This document shows, in pieces, positions 35,975 to 43,149 of a stretch of 64,000 nt of DNA. The notes below the pieces were generated by a model, which saw only the letters and a list, made by a program, of their open reading frames with translations, did not search any database and was not told where the DNA came from. This DNA is from Indibacter alkaliphilus LW1. Its GTDB lineage: Bacteria; Bacteroidota; Bacteroidia; Cytophagales; Cyclobacteriaceae. A program made the position numbers and the translations under genes. Position 1 is the stretch's first letter; each line of letters begins with the position of its first letter. The stretch covers positions 62,001-126,000 of the forward strand of contig NZ_ALWO02000033.1 in the NCBI RefSeq assembly GCF_000295935.2, given 5' to 3'.

Positions 35975-37777
35975 TTGCTCCCTATTTTTAAAAGTCCTGA
36001 TGATAAAATTTTACTCATTAAGAAAATTTTTGAGTTTAATAATCGTGTAATTTCAATTATAAGTTTTTTAGCTTTCTCTCTGTTGGTTTATGACCTTGGG
36101 TTTAGGGATAACATTCAGGAGGGGTTTTTAGGGACTTTATATTATTTCCTCTTAATCATTTTATCGATTGGCTACACGGTGAGGTTGTTTTCCAGATCAG
36201 AGAGATACAACCACTCTAGGATGATCGTAGAAATAACCATAATCCTTTTTTTGATATTTACTTCTTTGGTCAATTTTGGTGTTATTGAACTAGGGTATCC
36301 ATTAACTGTCGGAAATCTTGAAATCAAGGCATTTTTGGTAAACCTACTGATTTTGATATTATTCTTGATAGAGCTTAGTAAGCTGAGCCTAATTGCGAAT
36401 CAGCTAAAGCTCCACCCCGCGCTGGTTTTTATTCTTAGCTTTTTGATAGTGATAGTTATCGGTACCTGCATGTTATTATTGCCCAATGCCACAACCAATG
36501 GAATATCCTTGATAGATGCTTTATTTACTTCTACCTCGGCAGTATGTGTGACAGGTTTGATTGTTTTGGACACTTCTTCAGATTTTACTTTTTTTGGTCA
36601 GTTTGTAATCTTGATTTTATTTCAGGTGGGAGGTCTTGGAATGATGACTTTCACCTCATTTTTTGGGTTTTTCTTTAAGGGATCTTATACTTTACAGAAC
36701 CAACTTTTCCTTAGGGATTACATCAATGAAGAAAATATTGGAGCAATAAATTCTACTCTGCTCAAAATCATTCTTTTCACATTGATCACCGAAGGATTGG
36801 CAGTCTTACTTATTTACTCTTCCATAGACCCGAAATTATTTGAAAGTGTAGGAGACCAGTTGTTTTTTTCTACATTTCATGCCATTTCGGGTTTTTGTAA
36901 CGCAGGATTTTCTACTTTAAGTGATGGACTATATGAAAGTGGCTTCAGAGACCAATATACAGTTCACCTGATCATTGCTTTCGCCATAATTCTCGGTGGA
37001 ATTGGATTTCCGGTTGTATTTGGGTATTATAATTACTTCAAGCATGTATGGGTAGGAACAAAAAAACTCATCACCGGAGAGGAGGAATATAGACATGCAC
37101 CAAGGGTAGTAAATGTAAATATCAGACTCATTGTGTATACTACGGGTATTTTGCTACTGATCGGATTTATTACTTTTTGGATATTTGAAAAAAATCATAC
37201 GCTGGAAGGTCTTTCGGGCTACGGAAAATTTGTCACCACTTTTTTTGGAGCTGTGACACCAAGAACTGCCGGATTTAATACAGTGGATATGTCTGCACTT
37301 GCCATGCCCACTATTTTGATCTATCTCATCCTTATGTGGATAGGAGCCTCCCCGGGATCTACCGGAGGTGGGTTGAAAACAAGCACCATAGCGGTGGCAG
37401 TTCTTAATGCTGTAAGTATTGCGCGGGGCAAAGACCGTGTGGAGATTTTCAGGAGACAGATCGGAAATGAAACCCTAAGAAAAGCATTTGCAGTAATTTT
37501 ACTTTCATTTTTGGTGATCGGATTGGGCGTATTTACGGTATTACTTTTCGACCCTCAAATAGCATTGATTCATGTAGCATTTGAAATATTTTCGGCATTT
37601 TCCACTGTAGGCTTGAGTTTAGGTATTACTGGTGATTTGTCAAACGGAAGTAAAATAGTGGTTACGATTATCATGTTCTTAGGCAGAGTAGGGACATTGA
37701 CTGTACTTGTAGCTTTTGTTAAAAAAGCCAGGACTCTTCGCTATAAGTATCCTGAAGAAGGAGTGTTTATTACATAA
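35975..37777 (+). CDS. Potassium uptake membrane subunit (TrkH/KtrB family)
   Basis: This 600-residue integral membrane protein is the ion-conducting subunit of a Ktr/Trk potassium system. Four M1-P-M2 repeats are visible, with filter-like loops in TSAVCVTGL, ISGFCNAGFSTLS, VTPRTAGFNTVD and FSTVGLSLG. Two extra N-terminal helices (about 15-95) precede the core. The start is TTG at 35975 and no better ATG is near. ktrA follows after 14 bases. Whether the symbol is trkH or ktrB cannot be decided from sequence alone. Confidence 0.9.
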   Translation: MLPIFKSPDDKILLIKKIFEFNNRVISIISFLAFSLLVYDLGFRDNIQEGFLGTLYYFLLIILSIGYTVRLFSRSERYNHSRMIVEITIILFLIFTSLVNFGVIELGYPLTVGNLEIKAFLVNLLILILFLIELSKLSLIANQLKLHPALVFILSFLIVIVIGTCMLLLPNATTNGISLIDALFTSTSAVCVTGLIVLDTSSDFTFFGQFVILILFQVGGLGMMTFTSFFGFFFKGSYTLQNQLFLRDYINEENIGAINSTLLKIILFTLITEGLAVLLIYSSIDPKLFESVGDQLFFSTFHAISGFCNAGFSTLSDGLYESGFRDQYTVHLIIAFAIILGGIGFPVVFGYYNYFKHVWVGTKKLITGEEEYRHAPRVVNVNIRLIVYTTGILLLIGFITFWIFEKNHTLEGLSGYGKFVTTFFGAVTPRTAGFNTVDMSALAMPTILIYLILMWIGASPGSTGGGLKTSTIAVAVLNAVSIARGKDRVEIFRRQIGNETLRKAFAVILLSFLVIGLGVFTVLLFDPQIALIHVAFEIFSAFSTVGLSLGITGDLSNGSKIVVTIIMFLGRVGTLTVLVAFVKKARTLRYKYPEEGVFIT

Positions 37778-37791
37778 AACCAAATTGAATT

Positions 37792-38481
37792 ATGAAATAC
37801 ATCATTGTAGGATTGGGAAATTTTGGAGGGCACTTGGCCGCGAGACTTACCAGTTATGGTCACGAGGTAATAGGAATTGACGCCAGTGAGGAGAAGGTAG
37901 AAGCTGTTAAAGACAAAATTACTCATGCCATAGTATTGGATGCCACCGATATCCACGCAGTTAAAAATCTACCCTGCAGAGAAGCTGATGCGGTGATTAT
38001 AGCAATAGGTGAAGATTTTGGTGCCTCGATTATGGTAACGGCCTTATTTAAACAATTGCAGATAAAAAGACTTATTTCCAGGTCAATCAATAAAGTGCAT
38101 GAAACTGTCATACAAGCCATTGGTGTAGATGAAATCCTTCATCCGGAAGAAGACTCTGCAGAACGTATGGCAAAAAGTCTCCAGATGAAAGGAGTAATAG
38201 ACTCATTGGACGTATCTGATGACTATAATATTATTGAAGTGAAAGCACCAAAGCGATATGTAGGACTAACCATTGCAGAAACCAAAATCAGACAAGATTA
38301 CCGAATCAATATATTGACTCTGATAAAAATGGAAGAAAAACTAAATATTTTTGGCATAAAAGCAAAAAGTAAAAAGGTCACTGGGGTAGTAACCCCAAAA
38401 ACCAAAATTGAGGAAGATGATATTTTACTTCTTTTTGGTCATATTAAAGATATTAAAGAAATTTTGAGTTTGGAAGATTAA
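37792..38481 (+). CDS. ktrA: Potassium uptake regulatory subunit (KtrA/TrkA, RCK protein)
   Basis: This 229-residue cytoplasmic RCK protein gates the membrane subunit encoded just upstream. The N-terminal Rossmann motif GLGNFGG (about 6-12), with the acidic residue of VIGIDAS, binds nucleotide (ATP/ADP or NADH). A C-terminal RCK_C domain (about 145-229) is present. Single RCK size fits KtrA rather than the double-length TrkA. Its stop codon overlaps that of the convergent channel gene in a shared TTAA. Confidence 0.9.
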   Translation: MKYIIVGLGNFGGHLAARLTSYGHEVIGIDASEEKVEAVKDKITHAIVLDATDIHAVKNLPCREADAVIIAIGEDFGASIMVTALFKQLQIKRLISRSINKVHETVIQAIGVDEILHPEEDSAERMAKSLQMKGVIDSLDVSDDYNIIEVKAPKRYVGLTIAETKIRQDYRINILTLIKMEEKLNIFGIKAKSKKVTGVVTPKTKIEEDDILLLFGHIKDIKEILSLED

Positions 38482-39308
38482 CCTTTGTTTACATTTTTCA
38501 GTTGAGATCCACAGAATTTACAAAACGCAGCATCCAAATCAAGTTCCTTACTATTGCAATTATTGCAGGTTATCCCTTGCTTTTTCTTGCTTTTGGTATT
38601 GGCAATGGCAAGTTCAGAGGTGACGATACCTGTGGGTACAGCAATGATTGCATAACCCAAAAGCATGATAACAGAAGCCAAAAATTTGCCTAGAGGAGTC
38701 AAGGGTGTTATGTCACCAAACCCCACTGTAGTCAGCGTCACAATGGCCCAATACATAGACATTCCTATACTGGTATAACCGCTTTCCGGACCTTCCACTA
38801 TAAACATCAGTGTGCCTGCAATCAATATGATGGTCACTACAGTTCCTAAAAAAAGTTGGATTTTGAGTTTACTTGCTTTTAAGGCTGACTTGAGCACCTC
38901 TGCTTCTTTCATATAGCGACCAAGCTTAAGAATCCTCACAACTCTAAGAAGCCTCAATGCCCTGATCACCACTAGAAACTGTGTGCCTGCCAAAAACAGA
39001 CTCAAAAAGGTAGGTACAATGGCCAAAAGATCTACCAGTCCATAAAAACTGAAGATATATCCCCACTTTTTTTTACTGAGCCAAATCCTCAACCCATACT
39101 CTATAGTAAAAAGACCGGTGAAAATCCATTCGAGAATCAAAAGTTCGCGATGGTATTCACTGTAAATACTTGGCTCCGAATCCAAAATCACCACAACCAG
39201 ACTTCCCAAAATCAATATCAGAATGGCTAAATCAAAATTTTTGGAAGCTTTGTCATCATGTTCGAAGACGATATGCGCAAGCCGTGATTTGGAAGGGAAA
39301 ATAGGCAT
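38478..39308 (-). CDS. Voltage-gated-type potassium channel (ion transport family) with zinc-ribbon tail
   Basis: This 276-residue six-helix ion channel has an S4-like segment with regularly spaced arginines (VIRALRLLRVVRILKLGR, about 115-132) and the potassium filter TTVGFGD (about 195-201). The C-terminal about 35 residues form a short zinc ribbon (CNNC ... CKFC), which suggests metal-dependent gating or assembly. It lies tail-to-tail with ktrA, making a potassium-handling group with the Ktr pair. Confidence 0.9.
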   Translation of the reverse strand: MPIFPSKSRLAHIVFEHDDKASKNFDLAILILILGSLVVVILDSEPSIYSEYHRELLILEWIFTGLFTIEYGLRIWLSKKKWGYIFSFYGLVDLLAIVPTFLSLFLAGTQFLVVIRALRLLRVVRILKLGRYMKEAEVLKSALKASKLKIQLFLGTVVTIILIAGTLMFIVEGPESGYTSIGMSMYWAIVTLTTVGFGDITPLTPLGKFLASVIMLLGYAIIAVPTGIVTSELAIANTKSKKKQGITCNNCNSKELDLDAAFCKFCGSQLKNVNKG

Positions 39309-39380
39309 TGTGGTTCAAGAAATAGGTGAAGTGTCAATATAATAAAAATGGTTGACCAAACGACTGTAGAAGACCAAGAC

Positions 39381-39409
39381 ACCTGTCAGGTTTTAAAAAC
39401 CTGACAGGT
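39381..39409. repeat. 29-bp inverted repeat (14-bp arms)
   Basis: ACCTGTCAGGTTTT and AAAACCTGACAGGT are exact reverse complements separated by one base. The arrangement fits a short mobile or REP-like intergenic hairpin, because the nearest gene end is about 70 bases away and no T-run follows. Confidence 0.65.
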
Positions 39410-39661
39410 CTGACACTAGATCACAGGGTCAAAAAACTCTAATTTTGCAGCTTTACTAAGACTACTGGCTTGATCGAGTGTATGTTCATAAAAAAAACCT
39501 ACTCATCCCCCTCTTCATCAATCCAGATATTTTATATCATCTTTGACAATCCAGCCTTGGGTTGATTCAGAGACTTGATTTCGAGACTCATTTTTTCCTC
39601 CAATTTCAAATAGGTGTTTTCCAATTTATGCACATTTACTTGTGCAAAAGCACTGTGTTTT

Positions 39662-39679
39662 TGCACTTGTACAAGTGCA
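39662..39679. promoter_or_regulatory. 18-bp palindrome, candidate operator of the AraC-type gene
   Basis: TGCACTTGTACAAGTGCA is a perfect palindrome 108 bases upstream of the AraC ATG. A partial half-site (ACTTGTGC) lies about 20 bases further upstream. A dimeric regulator could bind here; the link to the adjacent AraC protein is inference. Confidence 0.4.
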
Positions 39680-39786
39680 TATTTTTTAAATTAGAATTTG
39701 TTAGATGCAGATTCTTCACGCCCACCAACCATTTTTCCAATTGCTGGTTTCGAATTCGATGAAAATTGTCCAATTTGCTCCCTATC

Positions 39787-40617
39787 ATGAAATCTACCTC
39801 ACCCATAACTACCAAAAATAAGCTTGAAACTAAAGAGGTGTTCAAGATCTCTCGTTTTAAGCCTTTGATCAAAAAGACCAAGCCGCATAAACACGAAGGC
39901 TACTTCGAACTGATTTTTATCGCTGAAGGAGAAGGATTCCACTGGATAGAGATGGAAAATTTTCAAATTCAAACGCCTGACTTTTACTTTTTGAAACCAG
40001 GCCAATTGCACTTTTGGCAGTTTACAGCCATTCCCAAAGGCTATGTAATGATGTTCAAGGAGGAGTTCATTGATGCAGTCAAAGAAGTGAAGATTCTGCA
40101 ACAAATGCAGCAAATGGGGGAGTTGACAAGAATACCTGCTTGGAAGGATACCATTGTCGGGCAAATATTCGAAGACATCTTACTTGCCTATCAACACCCA
40201 GATCAATATTCAGAAGATTTGATCAAAGGATACTTGAGGGTGCTTTTTTCGAAAATTGCCAATCATGCTTCAGAATCCTTCAATAATGGAAAAGAAAATC
40301 CTCTCTGCGATAAATTCTTAAGTTTGTTGACCCAAAAAAGTCCATTGCTGCACAGAGTAGCTGATTATGCGGATTTATTACAAACATCACCTCAAAACCT
40401 CAATCAAGCCTGCAAGAAAAAAACAGGGAAAATAGCCTCCGAACACATCAATGCGCAATTGATACTCGAATCCAAAAGGAATATCCTCCATACCGACCAA
40501 AACATCAACCAAATCGCTGACCTGCTCCAATTCAACGACGCCTCCTACTTCATTAAGTTTTTTAAAAAGCATACCGGCGAAACTCCTCATCAGTTTAGGG
40601 GGAGGTATTTTGGATAG
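39787..40617 (+). CDS. AraC family transcriptional regulator
   Basis: This 276-residue DNA-binding protein has a cupin-like sensor domain (about 25-130, with HKHEGYFELIFIAEGEG) and a C-terminal double helix-turn-helix (about 180-276, with IADLLQFNDASYFIKFFKKHTGETPHQFR in family style; residues 250-268 are the second helix pair). The ATG at 39787 is preferred over an upstream TTG. The effector is unknown. It is flanked by repeats on both sides and may act on its own promoter. No obvious target operon is adjacent. Confidence 0.88.
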   Translation: MKSTSPITTKNKLETKEVFKISRFKPLIKKTKPHKHEGYFELIFIAEGEGFHWIEMENFQIQTPDFYFLKPGQLHFWQFTAIPKGYVMMFKEEFIDAVKEVKILQQMQQMGELTRIPAWKDTIVGQIFEDILLAYQHPDQYSEDLIKGYLRVLFSKIANHASESFNNGKENPLCDKFLSLLTQKSPLLHRVADYADLLQTSPQNLNQACKKKTGKIASEHINAQLILESKRNILHTDQNINQIADLLQFNDASYFIKFFKKHTGETPHQFRGRYFG

Positions 40618-40629
40618 ATCATCAGAGCC

Positions 40630-40661
40630 GACCTTTGGGGTTTCATAGAACCCCGAAGGTC
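40630..40661. repeat. REP-like hairpin, type B (GACCTTTGGGG / CCCCGAAGGTC)
   Basis: Arms of 11 bp with one T-G pair enclose a 10-nt loop. It is the first of four type-B hairpins around the transposase gene and lies just after the AraC stop. Confidence 0.8.
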
Positions 40662-40707
40662 TTAATTTAGAAATTAGCATTAGTTTATTTCACGTCTTCT
40701 CCAAGAA

Positions 40708-40740
40708 AACCTTCGAGGTCAGAAAAAGACCTCAAAGGTT
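40708..40740. repeat. REP-like hairpin, type A (AACCTTCGAGGTC / GACCTCAAAGGTT)
   Basis: Arms of 13 bp with one mismatch enclose a 7-nt loop (AGAAAAA). It is followed after 11 bases by a type-B hairpin, so the two form a pair of the kind known as BIME in other bacteria. Confidence 0.8.
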
Positions 40741-40751
40741 AGCGACCACGT

Positions 40752-40783
40752 GACCTTTGGGGTTTCAAAGAACCCCGAAGGTC
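40752..40783. repeat. REP-like hairpin, type B, paired with the type A element
   Basis: Same sequence family as 40630-40661 with a slightly different loop. It lies about 54 bases upstream of the transposase ATG. Confidence 0.8.
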
Positions 40784-40836
40784 TTTTAGTTTTGAGAAGA
40801 TTTGAATAAATTACTGTCCATTAAACTTTTATCAAT

Positions 40837-41397
40837 ATGACAGACATTTTTGAACCCGAAGGAATTTACCACATCTACAATAGGGCTGTTGGAGATGAAA
40901 AACTATTCAAATCAGATGATAACTATTTTTATTTCTTGGAGAAATTCAATAACTATTTGGGGAATAAAGTAGCAACTTTAGCTTATTCTTTGATCCCAAA
41001 CCACTACCATTTCTTAGTAAAAGTCAATTCTGGCATCTCTGATGAACAACTTGTAAAAGCATTTTCAGACTTTCAGAATTCTTACTCCAAGAGCTATAAT
41101 AAAGTCTTTTCAAGAAACGGATCACTCTTTCAAAGAAAGTTCAAGCGAAAAAAAATCAAGTCCGAAGAATACCTTACTAGAATAATCATTTATATCCATC
41201 AAAACCCTGTAAAGCACCAGTTGACCAAAAGCCCTTTTGAATGGAGATTTTCATCTTTTCAAGCTTATCTTTCCGACAGGTCATCAAAAGTAAGCAGGGA
41301 ATTGGCCTTAGAATGGTTTGGAGGAATGGAGGGCTTCAGAATTGCGCATCAAGAGAATGTGGAAAAGTATTTGCCTGAGGATCTTTTAATGGAGTAA
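40837..41397 (+). CDS. REP-associated tyrosine transposase (RAYT, Y1/TnpA_REP family)
   Basis: This 186-residue single-strand DNA transposase has the HUH motif as HYH at about 56-58 in IPNHYHFLV and the catalytic tyrosine at about 119 in IIIYIHQNPVK. RNGSLFQRKFK (about 93-103) is also typical of the family. It is flanked on both sides by paired hairpins of one sequence family, the hallmark of RAYT/REP systems. All catalytic residues are present, so it may still cut and join the hairpins. There are no flanking terminal repeats of an ordinary insertion sequence. The ATG at 40837 gives MTDIFEPEGIYHIYNRAV, a normal start. Confidence 0.93.
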   Translation: MTDIFEPEGIYHIYNRAVGDEKLFKSDDNYFYFLEKFNNYLGNKVATLAYSLIPNHYHFLVKVNSGISDEQLVKAFSDFQNSYSKSYNKVFSRNGSLFQRKFKRKKIKSEEYLTRIIIYIHQNPVKHQLTKSPFEWRFSSFQAYLSDRSSKVSRELALEWFGGMEGFRIAHQENVEKYLPEDLLME

Positions 41398-41409
41398 AGG
41401 GAGTCAAAA

Positions 41410-41683
41410 AACCTTCGAGGTCAGAAAAAAGACCTCAAAGGTTGGCAGCACCCGACCTTTGGGGTTTCCAAAAACCCCGAAGGTCTTTATTGAAGAGTAA
41501 AACTTTATTTTATTCACAGTTCCCTGAAAAACCTTCGAGGTCAGAAAAAGATCTCAAAGGTTGGCAGCAACCTGACCTTTGGGGTTTCCAAAAACCCCGA
41601 AGGTCTTTGTTGAAGAGTAAAACTTTATTTTAATCACAGTTCCTTGAAAAACCTTCGAGGTCAGAAAAAAGACCTCAAAGGTT
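41410..41683. repeat. Tandem repeat of paired REP hairpins (period 120 bp, about 2.3 copies)
   Basis: Two full units start at 41410 and 41530 and a partial third at 41650. Each full unit has a type A hairpin (41410-41443, 41530-41562, 41650-41683), a short spacer with GGCAGCA, a type B hairpin (41454-41485, 41574-41605) and a linker of about 44 bases. The units are nearly identical. They begin 13 bases after the transposase stop. An open frame across them (41442-41633) is only the repeat read as protein. Confidence 0.88.
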
Positions 41684-41750
41684 TAACCCCCACTTTCATA
41701 TTTACCATTTTCCCACCCATTTTTACCACAATACCTGTATATACCTAGGT

Positions 41751-41758
41751 TATTTTTG
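41751..41758 (+). promoter_or_regulatory. Candidate -7 box for the efflux operon
   Basis: TATTTTTG matches TAnnTTTG, 40 bases before the tolC-like start at 41799. It follows the REP array directly. Confidence 0.4.
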
Positions 41759-41798
41759 TAGCTGGTGAATTATGTTTTTGTCATTCAGCCATCAACCT

Positions 41799-43148
41799 AT
41801 GTTAAAAAAAACCGCAACTGGCTTTTTGTTTCTACTGATGCTCTATCAGGCAGAGGCACAAAGTCAACTCAAGGAACTCCTTGAAATCAGCACGGCAAAT
41901 TACCCTGAACTACAGGCCAAACGCCTCGAAACCGAAGCTGCCCAGAGATTGGTGCAATACGAACGTTCTGATTTCCTCCCCAGCCTGGACGGCTCCTACC
42001 AAATGGTCTATTCGACCAATAACAATATTACGGGCATGTTTTTACCAGGCTTGGTATTGCCTATATCTGGCCCTCCTGTGCCCGAAAACACCATGGATTT
42101 CACCTACGGATCCGCTGCATCCCTACTGATGAACTGGAACCCTTTTACCTTCGGCAAAAGAGCCAGCAAAATCCAAACTGCCAAGTTTGGACAGGAACTT
42201 GCTCAGCATCAGGAGACACTGACTATTCTGGAACATCAGGTAAGGTTCACGGAGGCTTATCTCAACTATTGGGCGGCAGCTTCCATGTCCCTTGCGGCAG
42301 AAAAAAACAAAGATCGCTTTGAAACCAACCTGGAACTGTCCAAAACCCTGGTGGACAATGGCCTTAGGCCAGGAGTGGACTCGGCACAATTCAGGGCGCT
42401 TTTTGTCCGCTCTAAAATTGACTATCTCCAAGCCCAAAAATCCGCAGAGTCTTACATGGCAAGAGTAAGGGAACTCTTGGGAGAAGACCAAAAGGAAATA
42501 GGTATTGATCCTAATCTACAGAGAACTGTTGCCGTACAGACGGAAGAACCCTTGGACAACCATCCACTTTTACAAAGTTCGCGCAGCAGAACCCTGATGG
42601 AAGCATCAAGAAAAACCGAACTCAACCGTTTTCTTTTGCCTGAGCTCAACCTCTGGGGAACTGCTTTTGCCCGTGGCTCGGCCATACTCTTCGAAGGTGG
42701 ATTCAATGATCCGACAGACGGGCTTGCCTTTTCCAGATACAATTATGGAGTAGGCTTTCAAGTCGCCGTTCCGATTTTGCAATTTGCCCGGACTTCCAAA
42801 ATGGTGCAAAGGCAAAATTCCCTGATTTCAGCAGCGGAAGCTTATGAAATGCAGGTAGAAAGATCGCTGGACAAAGACAGAACAGTGGCCAAAGTGACTT
42901 TGGAAAAAGCGCTGGAATCAGCAGCCCTGGCGCCGGAATATGTGCAAGCAGCAGAGTATAGCTATAAAGCACTGCAAGCTAGGTATGATGCCGGACTGAT
43001 CAATCTGAACGAACTGGTGCAGGGTCAGGCTGACTTGGCCAAGGCAGAGGCCGAAAGCATCAAAGTCATGGCCGAAATGTGGAAAGCCTTACTGTATTAC
43101 GCAGCAGTGAGTGGTGATATGGACTTTTTCTTACAAAACCTGAATTGA
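41799..43148 (+). CDS. TolC family outer-membrane efflux protein
   Basis: This 449-residue outer-membrane channel belongs to the tripartite pump encoded downstream. It has a signal peptide (MLKKTATGFLFLLMLYQAEAQ) and two TolC repeats, with long coiled helices at about 30-220 and 255-440 and the typical end of the second repeat (ARYDAGLINLNELVQGQADLA). I chose the ATG at 41799 for its signal sequence; an ATG at 41772 adds nine residues. It ends one base before the RND pump gene, so translation is coupled. Confidence 0.88.
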   Translation: MLKKTATGFLFLLMLYQAEAQSQLKELLEISTANYPELQAKRLETEAAQRLVQYERSDFLPSLDGSYQMVYSTNNNITGMFLPGLVLPISGPPVPENTMDFTYGSAASLLMNWNPFTFGKRASKIQTAKFGQELAQHQETLTILEHQVRFTEAYLNYWAAASMSLAAEKNKDRFETNLELSKTLVDNGLRPGVDSAQFRALFVRSKIDYLQAQKSAESYMARVRELLGEDQKEIGIDPNLQRTVAVQTEEPLDNHPLLQSSRSRTLMEASRKTELNRFLLPELNLWGTAFARGSAILFEGGFNDPTDGLAFSRYNYGVGFQVAVPILQFARTSKMVQRQNSLISAAEAYEMQVERSLDKDRTVAKVTLEKALESAALAPEYVQAAEYSYKALQARYDAGLINLNELVQGQADLAKAEAESIKVMAEMWKALLYYAAVSGDMDFFLQNLN

Positions 43149-43149
43149 T

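Larger units (their letters stand above)
39309..39786. other. Gene-free interval of about 478 bases upstream of the AraC gene
   Basis: No convincing gene is present. It contains a 29-bp near-perfect inverted repeat (39381-39409) and an 18-bp palindrome (39662-39679) near the AraC start. A minus-strand frame at 39532-39690 is open and coil-like but has no good start codon. It may be a gene remnant. Confidence 0.5.

Noticed and set aside
39532-39690. A minus-strand open frame with coil-like residues (VHKLENTYLKLEEKM)
   Set aside because: There is no good start codon and the frame begins right after a stop. It may be a gene remnant but cannot be called.
41442-41633. An open frame of 63 codons downstream of the RAYT gene
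   Set aside because: It is a direct reading of the tandem REP repeat, so its sequence repeats with the DNA period and is not a protein.
41410-41683. Repeats spaced regularly, suggestive of a CRISPR array
   Set aside because: The spacers are themselves repeated and the units are long hairpin pairs. There are no unique spacers and no cas genes.
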